DNA from: Bacteroidales bacterium
Lineage (GTDB): Bacteria > Bacteroidota > Bacteroidia > Bacteroidales > UBA932
Direction: 5' to 3'
NCBI GenBank assembly: GCA_016287875.1
Contig: JAEEXQ010000003.1
Span: 21,996-85,995, forward strand
DNA: 64,000 bases
The notes under the pieces were generated by a model, which saw only the letters and a program-made list of their open reading frames with translations, had not been told where the DNA came from and made no database searches. The translations under genes and the position numbers were made by a program. Shown here piece after piece: positions 16,377 to 25,183 of this stretch. Positions within the stretch are counted from its first letter, which is position 1, and each line of letters opens with the position of its first letter.

Positions 16377-19271
16377 CTATCTCGATATCGTTACTGTGTA
16401 ATCACTGAACTTCTTGGGCTCCTGGCTTATTTCCAGGGGCTTGCCACTGGCTACTTCAACGTTCCGGATGTTGATGACGCCCTTTCCGTAATTGCGCTTG
16501 AATTTTCCAAGGACCATGGGACCCTGGTAGTCTTTTTCGCTGACGCGGCTGTCGTCAATGACAAGGTTCTCGATATCAATTATTTCCGGGAGGTAACAGG
16601 CGTAACCGAAGTCGTGCTCCCCGGCGTTGGATCCTCTCAGTATAGATACGTTTTTGACCCTTTCGGGAACGATGAGCTTGCAGTTCCTGACAATGACTTC
16701 GCCTTCCCAGGAACTGCCATAATCCTCCCTGAGGGTGATGAGGGACTTGCGACGGACGGTGCAGCCATCAAGCAGCAATGTTCCGTAACCTACGACATTG
16801 ACGCCCGTGTGTCCGAACTCGCAGCCTGTAAGGGTGACGTTCCTCACCCCCTGGTGGGCATCGAAGCGGGATAAGATGCAGTGGTCCAGGGTGAGGGCCT
16901 TGCAGAAGTTGGAAACGAAGATTCCCCAGTAATGGGTGTCGTTTATATCGGTGGTCTGGGTGCAGTTCTCCCATTTGACGGCCACGCAGCCATGGGCGGA
17001 GATGTCGTATGTTCCCATACTGACGCCCACGCCGGCAGATCCTATGGTCCTGTAAGTCTTATGTGCTGTGAAAAGGCAGTCGCTGACCACGATGTCGGCG
17101 GCCGTGTCCAATGACAGGAAGCCGTCGTACGGGGCGCCGTGGTCGAGTTCTCCTTCGATATAGTGGGATATGCCCTCAATCCTGACGTTGGACCTCTCGA
17201 CGGCTATTCCGCGGCCGAAGTAAGTGTACTTGGAAGGAGCCTGATTGGCGATGGTGGTGAAAATGCCGCCCTTGATTGTCAGAGGCTTATCGTCAATGGG
17301 GTGGGCAGTCATCCGGGTGATCTCGTCGTAATCCCAGATAAGCGAAGAGGAGGGCTCGATGTTGCCGTCGCCGTCGACGATGAAGAATTCTTTCTGGCTG
17401 ACCCCGCTATTCTGGTTAGCGCCCAGGCGTATATACACTTTACGATTGTCATTGACCACTTCCACCAGGCAGCGGCCGGGAAGGGACTTGCCTATGTTGG
17501 TCTGCTCCCGCTTCAGGCTTCCGATTCCATCGATGGCAATGGGCTCGAGAGAGGATTCAACCCGGAAGATATAGTTCTCGCGGTCTTCGAGGCTGACACG
17601 GCTGTCGTCGATTATGAACTTGGCGGTACCGAAGTCGACATCGGTGCGGATTACGGCTGTCCCGGCCGTGTTGCCTATGTAATAAGTCTTTCCGTCGGCG
17701 GCCTTGACAGGGAGTCCCTTCTCATTGGCGGCCGCGTGGGTCGCAATGATGGCGGGGAGGTCGTCGGTGACGCCATCTCCCTTGGCTCCGAATTGCTCAT
17801 AGCTGAGGTATTTCTGTGAAGCGCACGGGAATTCTATGAGTGCGATTGAATTATTGCATAATTTGACGCTCACGGTTCCGTCTTCGGCAGGGAAGAGAGG
17901 AATCTCGGTGTAATTGTGCCGATCGTCGGTAAGGTGGCAGTATACCATCTCGCCCGGATTGTAGCCCTTGACCGAAATGTTTACCGTCGCGATATTGCAA
18001 GCATTGTTGTCTCCGTTGTAACGGGTCAGCATGAGCGTGGTTTTGCCGTCCTTGACGGCTGCCATGGCATAAATATCCCCCTCGCCGCCTTCCAGGGTGC
18101 ATTCGCACTGATTCCCGCGAAGTTTGTTCCAGGCGTAGAATACATAGTACGTAGGCATATGTTTCCGTGTCTGGGGATCGTAGAAACCGCAGAAGGAATC
18201 CACGTTCACGCGGAAATCATAATACATCAACATATCCACCGGAGCATCTTGCATCGCACACATGACGGCCCCCACGAAGGCAGCACCCTTGATGTTGAGG
18301 CGGGTTTCAAAGTTGTAGTATTCGTACGAAGATTCAGCGCCGCGCTTTTTCAGTTGCCAGTAATTCCACTCGGTCAGGAAGAGTTCTGCATCTTCATACC
18401 CGTATTCCTTCATCCATTCCCTGAGCATATAGGCTTCCTTCACATATAACGAAGGCTCGACATCGTATTTATGCCAGGAGATGAAGTCGATAGGGACATT
18501 GTGGGCATGCATGTATTTGAAGAACTCCGGGAAATACAGATACGTCTTGTCGTGCAGGATCCTGCAGAATGAGGGGCCGCCTATCTTCAGGTCCGGGAAA
18601 CGCTTTTTCAGGTGTTTCGCAGCAACTTCGTAGAACTTGAAGAACTCTTCCAGTGGGCCTCCCCAGGTACGGGGGTCGGTTTTCCATCGGCCGGAATCCT
18701 GGTCAAGATCGGCCTCGTTCCACATTTCCCAGTAGCGGATGTCGTAATGGAAACCGTCCGCCCAGCCTTCGTTGTAGTGCATTATCACATGCTCGCATAT
18801 CCTTGCCCATTTCTTATAATCTTTCGGCGGATAGATGTTGTATTTGGCCTCCTGGTGGGTTTCGATGGACTGCCCGAGCCTGTACATCACCTTTGCGCCG
18901 GAATCCAGCAGAGTCTTGATAAAGGCATCGGTTTCGCGGAAATCATAGGAGGATTCCTTGTCGGGATCCTTGCTGAAATCCGGGAAAATGTCGGAAATAT
19001 CCACCAGATGATAGCCGTAATAATCATCTACGGTTGAATCGTGGGTCCGGCAGAACGGGATATTCAAAATGCGGAAATCCTCCATCTGCTGCGGATCGTC
19101 TTCGGGGTTGGGCCCGTTGTTTACGGCGTTCATGGGCTTGATAGGTCCCTTGACCGTCGATGGATCGACGGTGGCCTTCACCAGCACGGAAGAAATATCC
19201 GGATGTGTTTTCTGGGCCTGCACGCCTGCCGCAACGAGAAGCGAAACGAATGCGAAGAGTATCTTTTTCAT
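16377..19271 (-). CDS. GH39-like glycosidase fused to a pectate-lyase-type beta-helix
   Basis: A secreted 964-residue two-domain protein. Residues 1-20 are a signal peptide. Residues ~30-390 form a retaining TIM-barrel glycosidase of the GH39 type, with a probable acid/base Glu in WEMWNEAD (E186) and nucleophile in LFLTEWNYW (E301). A beta-sandwich follows (~395-482), and from ~488 a right-handed beta-helix starts with FGAKGDGVTDD, the N-terminal signature of the pectate-lyase-3/GH28-like superfamily, running to the C-terminus. The exact substrate is unknown; neighbouring GH105 suggests a pectic or other uronic-acid polymer. The start at 19271 is chosen over an ATG 24 nt upstream because it gives a clean signal peptide. 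GH39 versus another clan A family is not certain. Confidence 0.8.
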   Translation of the reverse strand: MKKILFAFVSLLVAAGVQAQKTHPDISSVLVKATVDPSTVKGPIKPMNAVNNGPNPEDDPQQMEDFRILNIPFCRTHDSTVDDYYGYHLVDISDIFPDFSKDPDKESSYDFRETDAFIKTLLDSGAKVMYRLGQSIETHQEAKYNIYPPKDYKKWARICEHVIMHYNEGWADGFHYDIRYWEMWNEADLDQDSGRWKTDPRTWGGPLEEFFKFYEVAAKHLKKRFPDLKIGGPSFCRILHDKTYLYFPEFFKYMHAHNVPIDFISWHKYDVEPSLYVKEAYMLREWMKEYGYEDAELFLTEWNYWQLKKRGAESSYEYYNFETRLNIKGAAFVGAVMCAMQDAPVDMLMYYDFRVNVDSFCGFYDPQTRKHMPTYYVFYAWNKLRGNQCECTLEGGEGDIYAMAAVKDGKTTLMLTRYNGDNNACNIATVNISVKGYNPGEMVYCHLTDDRHNYTEIPLFPAEDGTVSVKLCNNSIALIEFPCASQKYLSYEQFGAKGDGVTDDLPAIIATHAAANEKGLPVKAADGKTYYIGNTAGTAVIRTDVDFGTAKFIIDDSRVSLEDRENYIFRVESSLEPIAIDGIGSLKREQTNIGKSLPGRCLVEVVNDNRKVYIRLGANQNSGVSQKEFFIVDGDGNIEPSSSLIWDYDEITRMTAHPIDDKPLTIKGGIFTTIANQAPSKYTYFGRGIAVERSNVRIEGISHYIEGELDHGAPYDGFLSLDTAADIVVSDCLFTAHKTYRTIGSAGVGVSMGTYDISAHGCVAVKWENCTQTTDINDTHYWGIFVSNFCKALTLDHCILSRFDAHQGVRNVTLTGCEFGHTGVNVVGYGTLLLDGCTVRRKSLITLREDYGSSWEGEVIVRNCKLIVPERVKNVSILRGSNAGEHDFGYACYLPEIIDIENLVIDDSRVSEKDYQGPMVLGKFKRNYGKGVINIRNVEVASGKPLEISQEPKKFSDYTVTISR

Positions 19272-19292
19272 GCTGTCTATTAATAGAATATG

Positions 19293-19300
19293 CAAACATA
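19293..19300 (-). promoter_or_regulatory. -7 box of the GH39-like gene
   Basis: Reads TATGTTTG on the minus strand, with TTG about 20 nt upstream (19321-19323). It lies between this gene and the LysR gene. Confidence 0.55.
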
Positions 19301-19360
19301 CTTTATTTTCGACATTAATTCAACACCCTTGCCATAATACCCATTGCGATAGCACGTGAT

Positions 19361-20260
19361 TCAGAACCGTTCCATCGCTTTTTCGAAGGCATTGTTCTCG
19401 GTCAGGATGCGCAGGAATTCCCCTGCGCTTTTTTTTCTGTAGCTGCCTTTCAGATAATGGTAGCACCCGTCCATCCTGGCATCGGGATGGTCGATGGGAA
19501 CGGCCTCGAATCCTTGGATGTGGTGTATGGCCTCCTCCGAAACGGTAGTAACCAGAGGACTGTTCTCCACTATGTCCAGCAGCACCCTTACGCTGTTGAT
19601 TTCCAAGCGTATATCCAAGTTGACGTGCTCTGCATAAATTATGGATTCCAGCGTGTCGCGGGCCTGCAAGCCTTTAGCCGGCAGGGCGAGGGGAAATTTG
19701 GAGAGTTCCTCCACCGAGACGGTGGGTCCGCATCCTGTCAGTTCCCCTATGCGGCCCACAAGGCACAGCCGGCTGTGGAACAGCAGGCTGGAATCGATGT
19801 GTTCGTCTCCGATGGGGGATTTGTAGGTCAGGGCCAGGTCCAGTTCCCGGTTCAGGAGCTTCTGCCTGAGGACTTCCTTGGTGGTGATGGTAAGATTCAG
19901 CTTTATATGCGGATACTGCCTGTAAAAGGGGAGTACCGTGCGCATCATCATCGGCGAGAATGAATAGGTACATCCCACGCTCAATTCTCCGACCTGAAGG
20001 TTCTTTACGTCCATTATCCTTTCGGCTCCGGCTTTGGCTTCCTCCAGCACGCGTACGGCGCTGGGATAGAACTGCTTGCCATAGTCGCTGAGGGCGACGT
20101 GACGGGTGTCGCGAGTGAGCAGTTCCACGCCCAGTTCCTCCTCCAGCTTGCGTATCTGCTGGGAGATGGTGCTCTGGGTGATGAAAAGGTTTTTGGAAGC
20201 AAGGGAATAACTCTGTAGCTTGCCCACTTCCACGAAATATTTCAGCTGGCGTAATTCCAT
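19361..20260 (-). CDS. LysR-family transcriptional regulator
   Basis: A 299-residue LTTR. The N-terminal winged helix-turn-helix is canonical (MELRQLKYFVEVG..., then SLASKNLFITQSTISQQIRKLEEELG), and the rest is the periplasmic-binding-like effector domain. The start at 20260 is set by the conserved MELRQLKYF beginning; the 26 codons upstream include the promoter. It is transcribed divergently from the SLC13 transporter gene and lies upstream of the GH39-like gene on the same strand, so either or both are likely targets. An inverted repeat in the divergent spacer (20318-20344) is a candidate operator. Confidence 0.94.
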   Translation of the reverse strand: MELRQLKYFVEVGKLQSYSLASKNLFITQSTISQQIRKLEEELGVELLTRDTRHVALSDYGKQFYPSAVRVLEEAKAGAERIMDVKNLQVGELSVGCTYSFSPMMMRTVLPFYRQYPHIKLNLTITTKEVLRQKLLNRELDLALTYKSPIGDEHIDSSLLFHSRLCLVGRIGELTGCGPTVSVEELSKFPLALPAKGLQARDTLESIIYAEHVNLDIRLEINSVRVLLDIVENSPLVTTVSEEAIHHIQGFEAVPIDHPDARMDGCYHYLKGSYRKKSAGEFLRILTENNAFEKAMERF

Positions 20261-20279
20261 ATCAGACAGTATTTTGGGA

Positions 20280-20287
20280 CAAAAATA
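20280..20287 (-). promoter_or_regulatory. -7 box of the LysR gene
   Basis: Reads TATTTTTG on the minus strand, 19 nt before the ATG at 20260. Confidence 0.5.
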
Positions 20288-20317
20288 GATATATTTATCG
20301 TTTTTGCCTAATAATTC

Positions 20318-20361
20318 TATCGAAAAAAACCTTGTCAATCGATAAAATAATCGGTTTTTCG
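20318..20361 (+). promoter_or_regulatory. Candidate LysR operator in the divergent spacer
   Basis: TATCGA (20318-20323) and TCGATA (20339-20344) form an inverted repeat 15 nt apart. Interlocked with it, CGAAAAAAACC (20321-20331) is matched by GGTTTTTCG (20353-20361). LysR proteins bind such dyads upstream of divergent targets. Confidence 0.45.
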
Positions 20362-20418
20362 TGCCTAAATTCGCGTCCCCCTAACTAGATAAGTTTTTGC
20401 TATAACAGACAAGACACA

Positions 20419-21924
20419 ATGTTCAAGATTTTTACAGGATTCCATCTCGTCGAGCAGATGCACAAGCTGGGCCAGTCGAACAGGCTCAACCCCGGTTTGC
20501 TGAAGAAGAAAAGCATAGGCCTCATTTTCGTCGCAATAATTTTCCTCGTACTCTGGTTCCTGCCGACAGAATCCTTCGGGATGGACGGACTGACCCGTAT
20601 CCAGCAGAGGATCATCGCCATTTTCGTCTATGCCACCCTGATGTGGGTGATGGAGCTTGTCCCCGCCTGGGCTACCTCGGTTTCGATAATGGTACTGCTG
20701 CTGCTATTTGCATCCGATTCCGGCATCCGGTGGATATGCAATCCGGAGATCGTGGGACAGCTCCTCAGCCACAAACAGGTTATGGCCAGTTTCGCGGATC
20801 CCGTGATCATGCTGTTCATCGGCGGATTCGTGCTTGCGATCGCAACCACTAAAACCGGCCTGGACGTCCATCTGGCCCGTGTCCTGCTTACTCCTTTCGG
20901 CAAGAAGAGCGAGAATATACTCCTGGGATTCATGCTGGTCACGGCCCTGTTCTCGATGTTCATCAGCAACACCGCGACCACCGCTATGATGCTGACCTTC
21001 CTTGCACCGGTTTTCAAACAGCTTCCCGAGGCGGGAAAGGGACGCATCGCAATGGCCCTGAGCGTTCCTATCGCAGCCAACCTGGGCGGAATGGGAACCC
21101 CCATCGGCACGCCTCCCAACACCATCGCCCTCAAGTATCTTAACGATCCCGAAGGCCTGAACATGGGCCTGGGTTTCGGCCAGTGGATGCTTTTCATGGT
21201 CCCGCTGGTAATACTGCTGATACTGATTGCCTGGACCCTGCTCATCAAGATATTCCCCTTCTCCCAGAAGACCATCGAACTTAAGATTGAAGGTGAGATG
21301 AAGCGCGGCAGGACCACCGTCCTGGTAATCGTTACCTTGATAGTTACCATACTCCTCTGGATGATGGACAATGTCACCGGCATCAACCCTAACACCGTCG
21401 CGCTTATTCCATTCGCGGTATTTGCGATGGCAGGGATAATAACCAAATACGACCTCGAGGAAATCAACTGGTCGGTTATCTGGATGGTTGCAGGAGGTTT
21501 CGCCCTTGGATATGCAATGAACGGTTCCGGACTGGCATCGCTGGTGGTGCGCGCAATTCCTTTCGGAGATTTCTCGCCTATACTGATAGTAATCCTTTCC
21601 GGCCTGCTTTGCTACGGGCTCTCCAATCTCATCTCCCACTCTGCTACGGCTGCCCTCCTTATGCCTATACTCGTCGTGGTCTGCACCGCAATGGGCGATA
21701 AACTGAGCGACGTGGGTGGTACTTCCACATTGCTGATAGGTGTTGCCATAGCCTCCAGCAGCGCTATGATACTGCCTATTTCCACTCCTCCGAATGCCCT
21801 TGCCTATGCTACCAATCTGATCCAGCAGAAGGATATGATCAAGATGGGCATCATCGTAGGTGTCATCAGCGTAGTGCTGGGCTATGCAGTCCTGTTCGCT
21901 GCCGGGTCGCTGAATATTATCTGA
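20419..21924 (+). CDS. SLC13/DASS family anion:sodium symporter
   Basis: A 501-residue inner-membrane transporter of the divalent-anion:Na+ symporter family (dicarboxylates, citrate, sulfate). About 12 hydrophobic segments are visible after a ~30-residue cytoplasmic lead. The two pseudo-symmetric substrate/Na+ motifs are present: SNTATTAMM near residue 182 and SHSATAALL near 410, each with a following proline-rich loop (TPIGTPPNT and ISTPPNA). It is divergent from the LysR regulator. The M49-like gene starts 20 bp after its stop and is presumably cotranscribed. The substrate is not determinable; DASS members with SNT motifs commonly carry C4-dicarboxylates. Confidence 0.93.
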   Translation: MFKIFTGFHLVEQMHKLGQSNRLNPGLLKKKSIGLIFVAIIFLVLWFLPTESFGMDGLTRIQQRIIAIFVYATLMWVMELVPAWATSVSIMVLLLLFASDSGIRWICNPEIVGQLLSHKQVMASFADPVIMLFIGGFVLAIATTKTGLDVHLARVLLTPFGKKSENILLGFMLVTALFSMFISNTATTAMMLTFLAPVFKQLPEAGKGRIAMALSVPIAANLGGMGTPIGTPPNTIALKYLNDPEGLNMGLGFGQWMLFMVPLVILLILIAWTLLIKIFPFSQKTIELKIEGEMKRGRTTVLVIVTLIVTILLWMMDNVTGINPNTVALIPFAVFAMAGIITKYDLEEINWSVIWMVAGGFALGYAMNGSGLASLVVRAIPFGDFSPILIVILSGLLCYGLSNLISHSATAALLMPILVVVCTAMGDKLSDVGGTSTLLIGVAIASSSAMILPISTPPNALAYATNLIQQKDMIKMGIIVGVISVVLGYAVLFAAGSLNII

Positions 21925-21944
21925 TAATCAAAAAAATATATAAA

Positions 21945-23540
21945 ATGAAAAAAGTATTCATCCTTACAGTCCTGGTGCTGAGCCTGGCTGTGTCCTGCAA
22001 AGAAAAGAAGTCTCCTTTCGAAAGGAACTTAGCTGAATATGCAGTGGTGAAGATCCCTGCACCCGACCTGAGCGGCATTACCGACAACGGAAAGGAAGTT
22101 CTCAACCTGTACCGTTTCGCCGCCAAGGAAATCGACGCCATCTACTGGGAACAGTATTTCGGCGACAAGTCCCAGCTGGATACCATTTCGGATCCCGCAC
22201 AGAGAAACTACGCCCTTATCAATTACGGCCCTTGGGACCGCTTTACCGGGAAGTCCTTCGTCGCCGGTTATGACGACCGCCGCCCCGGAGCCGGCTTCTA
22301 TCCGGAGGATATGAGCGTCGCCCAGTTCGAAGCCTGGGAGAATCCCGACAAGAACAGCCCCTACACCCTTGTGCGCCGTGCAGCCGACGGCAGCCTGGAG
22401 ACCGTGTGGTATCACGACGCATACAAGGAGCACATCGAGAAGATTGCCAGCTGCCTGACTGCTGCCGCCGACATCACCATAAAGCCCAGCGTGAAAGATT
22501 ATCTCCTCAAGAAAGTGGAGGCCCTCAAGACGGATGACTACTATGCCAGCGAAATCGCCTGGCTGGATATGGACGACAGCAAGATGGACCTCGTGATAGG
22601 TCCTGACGAGGCCGTCGATGACCAGCTCCTGGGCATCAAACGTTCTTACGAGGCATTCGTGCTTCTGAAGAACGCCTCCAGCACCGAAGAACTTACCCAG
22701 TATGTCTCCAGGATAGGCGAGTTCCAGCAGGAACTCCCCGGAGATCCCGCGTACAAGCAGTTCCAGCCCGGTTCCGGCTCGAATATCTTCTCTTGCGATG
22801 CTCTCTACTATGCCGGAAAGGCCAATGCCGGAGTCAAGGTGATAGCCCTGAACCTCCCCTTCGACCCCAAGGTGCAGGAGGAGAGGGGAACCCGTACCAT
22901 ACTCCTCGAGAATATCATCAGGGCCAAATACAACGCCATCATCTTCCCTGCCGGAGAGGTGCTTCTGGAGACCGGTGAGGACGTGCAGACATCTTCCGAC
23001 GCCTTCTTTTGGAACATAGCCCTCCGCGAGGTTTCCCACGGTCTTGGCGTGAAAGAGACGGTGAACGGGAAGGGGAGCGTGGAGAGCGCCCTGGGCAACA
23101 TGGCACAGACTTTCGAGGAGATGAAGGCCAATGTGGCCGGCGTGCTGCAGGTTTGCAAGCTGCAGGACCACTACGACATCCACCATATCTTCACGAAGAA
23201 AGATGCCCTTACCACCTTCTTCGTCTCCCTGGTGCGTTCCGAGCGCTTCGGAGAGGGTTCCGCCCTGGGCCGTGCCAACATCGCCATCTACAATTACCTG
23301 CAGGAAGCCGGAGCATTCAGCCGCAAGGCCTCGGGAAAGTACACCCTGGATTACAAGAAGATGGAGGAAGCCCTTTCGGATCTTACCGCCCTCATACTCA
23401 AGACCCAGGCTACCGGAGATTACGAGTTCGCCTGCGAGTTCGAAAAGAAATACTCGAAGCGCAACGAGAACTACGCTGCCGACAGGCTGAACCTCGGCAT
23501 TGAAGGAATTCCTGCCGATATCCGCTTCGAATTCGAATAA
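21945..23540 (+). CDS. M49-like lipoprotein, zinc site damaged (copy 1)
   Basis: A homologue of the Bacteroidota dipeptidyl-peptidase-III-like (M49) family, exported as a lipoprotein (SLAVSC). The 531-residue sequence follows that family closely (INYGPWDR, VVWYHD-type segment, MDLVIGP, KGTRT-like GTRTILLENIIRAK). The zinc motif, HExxH in active members, reads REVSH at 361-365, so the first His is Arg. The second site, EEGKAD in homologues, is EEMKAN at 391-396. It is followed 42 bp later by a paralogue with a further damaged site and preceded by the SLC13 transporter. It may be a pseudo-enzyme that binds peptides or another ligand. That loss of activity follows from the changes is an inference. 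Confidence 0.85.
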   Translation: MKKVFILTVLVLSLAVSCKEKKSPFERNLAEYAVVKIPAPDLSGITDNGKEVLNLYRFAAKEIDAIYWEQYFGDKSQLDTISDPAQRNYALINYGPWDRFTGKSFVAGYDDRRPGAGFYPEDMSVAQFEAWENPDKNSPYTLVRRAADGSLETVWYHDAYKEHIEKIASCLTAAADITIKPSVKDYLLKKVEALKTDDYYASEIAWLDMDDSKMDLVIGPDEAVDDQLLGIKRSYEAFVLLKNASSTEELTQYVSRIGEFQQELPGDPAYKQFQPGSGSNIFSCDALYYAGKANAGVKVIALNLPFDPKVQEERGTRTILLENIIRAKYNAIIFPAGEVLLETGEDVQTSSDAFFWNIALREVSHGLGVKETVNGKGSVESALGNMAQTFEEMKANVAGVLQVCKLQDHYDIHHIFTKKDALTTFFVSLVRSERFGEGSALGRANIAIYNYLQEAGAFSRKASGKYTLDYKKMEEALSDLTALILKTQATGDYEFACEFEKKYSKRNENYAADRLNLGIEGIPADIRFEFE

Positions 23541-23556
23541 GCAGGAAAACTTTTGC

Positions 23557-23564
23557 TAAATTTG
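23557..23564 (+). promoter_or_regulatory. Possible internal -7 box before M49-like copy 2
   Basis: Reads TAAATTTG, 18 nt before the ATG of the second copy. No clear -33 element was found, so it may be secondary to read-through from upstream. Confidence 0.4.
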
Positions 23565-23582
23565 TAGAAACTGTAACCAATT

Positions 23583-25181
23583 ATGAAGAATCTGATAGTT
23601 GTATGTTCGGTCCTGGCCCTGGCCGCCGTTTCCTGTAAGGAGGAAAAGGTCGATGTGGGCAGGCTGGTGGATGATTATGCCCTGGTGGAGATACCGGCCC
23701 CGGATCTGACGGGCATTACCGACAATGGCAAGGAGGTCCTCAGGCTTTACCGACTGGCCGCCGACGAGGTGGACAAGATATACTGGCAGCAGTATTTCGG
23801 CGACGGAGCCGCCTTCCTGGATTCCCTCGAGGATAAGTCCGAAAAGCTTTATGCCGGAATCAACTACGGCCCTTGGGACCGCATCACCGGAAAGCCTTTC
23901 CTTCCCGGTTTCGGGCAGAAGCCTGCCGGTGCGCGTTTCTATCCCGAAGATATGACTGCAGAGGAATTCCGTAATTGGGACAACCCCGACAAGAGTTCTC
24001 CTTATACCCTCGTGCGCCGTGCCGACGACGGCAGCCTGGAGACCGTATGGTACCACGATGCATATAAGGAATCCATAGGCAAGATAGAAGGGTTGCTGCA
24101 GCGTGCGGCCGATGTTACCATAAAAGAAAGCGTACGCAAGTATCTGCTCAAGATGATCGAAGGCCTCAAGACCGACGATTATTACGAGAGCGACAAGGCC
24201 TGGCTGGAGATGAACGACAGCAAGATGGACCTCGTCATCGGCCCCATAGAGGCCGTGGACGATGGTCTTTACGGCACCAAGGCTTCCTACGGGGCATATG
24301 TGCTGCTGAAGAATCTCCGCCGCACCGAGGAGCTCAACGCCCTTTCGGCCCGTATGCAGGAGTTCCAGGCAATGCTCCCCGGCGATGCCGCCTTCCACAG
24401 CTTCGTGCCCGGCTCCGAGTCGGATATCTTCTCCTGCAACGTGCTATACTGCAGCGGTTACACCAATGCCGGCTTCAAGGTCATAGGCATCAACTTCCCT
24501 TATGATGCCAAGGCCCAGCAGGAGTACGGCACCCGCACTATAATCTTCGACAACATCATACGCGAGAAGTTCAACCGTACCGTCCATCCCGTGGGCAGCG
24601 CCCTGCTGGAGGATGTTTATCAGCCCCACGTGGATGCGAGCGCTTTCTACTGGCTGATAGTATTCCGCGAGATAGCCAAGGGACTGGGTGTCAAGGAGAC
24701 TGTAAACGGCAGGGGAACTGTCGCAGAGGCCCTCTCGAGCGAGGCCCTGGTGATGGAAAAAGCCAAATCCAATGTGCTGGGTGCCTGGCTATGCGCACAG
24801 GAGGCTGCCGCGTACAATATCTCCACCCTTTTCCAGAAGGAGGATGTACTTACTACCTTCGTGACAAACATAATCCGTTCTACCCGCTTCGGCGCCGCGG
24901 ATCCTACCGGCATAGCCAATATAGTGGTCTATAATTATCTTCTCGAAAGCAACGCTATCGACTGGAAACCTTCCGGCCGCTATAGCATCGACTACGACAG
25001 GACCTGGAAGGCCCTCGAAACCCTTGGCTCGGAAATACTCCGCATCCAGGCCTACGGCGACGTGGAAGCCGCCCGCAGCTGGATTGCCAAGTACGGCATC
25101 GCCGGCCCCGAGAGCCTATCCGACAAGCGGCTCCTGGAGAAGTCCGGTATCCCCGTGGATATCCGTTTCAGCTACGAGTAG
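23583..25181 (+). CDS. M49-like lipoprotein, zinc site lost (copy 2)
   Basis: Tandem paralogue of the preceding gene (532 residues, lipoprotein signal ending AVSC), aligning with few gaps: DLTGITDNGKEVLRLYR, INYGPWDRITGK, and so on. The zinc motif has decayed further: HExxH is REIAK at 362-366 and EEGKAD is MEKAKSN at 391-397, so none of the three zinc ligands is kept. The surrounding GLGVKETVNG is well conserved, which argues for continued selection on the fold rather than simple decay. The reading frame is intact. It converges with lysA with a 2-bp gap. Function unknown; a ligand-binding or regulatory role is inferred. Confidence 0.85.
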   Translation: MKNLIVVCSVLALAAVSCKEEKVDVGRLVDDYALVEIPAPDLTGITDNGKEVLRLYRLAADEVDKIYWQQYFGDGAAFLDSLEDKSEKLYAGINYGPWDRITGKPFLPGFGQKPAGARFYPEDMTAEEFRNWDNPDKSSPYTLVRRADDGSLETVWYHDAYKESIGKIEGLLQRAADVTIKESVRKYLLKMIEGLKTDDYYESDKAWLEMNDSKMDLVIGPIEAVDDGLYGTKASYGAYVLLKNLRRTEELNALSARMQEFQAMLPGDAAFHSFVPGSESDIFSCNVLYCSGYTNAGFKVIGINFPYDAKAQQEYGTRTIIFDNIIREKFNRTVHPVGSALLEDVYQPHVDASAFYWLIVFREIAKGLGVKETVNGRGTVAEALSSEALVMEKAKSNVLGAWLCAQEAAAYNISTLFQKEDVLTTFVTNIIRSTRFGAADPTGIANIVVYNYLLESNAIDWKPSGRYSIDYDRTWKALETLGSEILRIQAYGDVEAARSWIAKYGIAGPESLSDKRLLEKSGIPVDIRFSYE

Positions 25182-25183
25182 TA

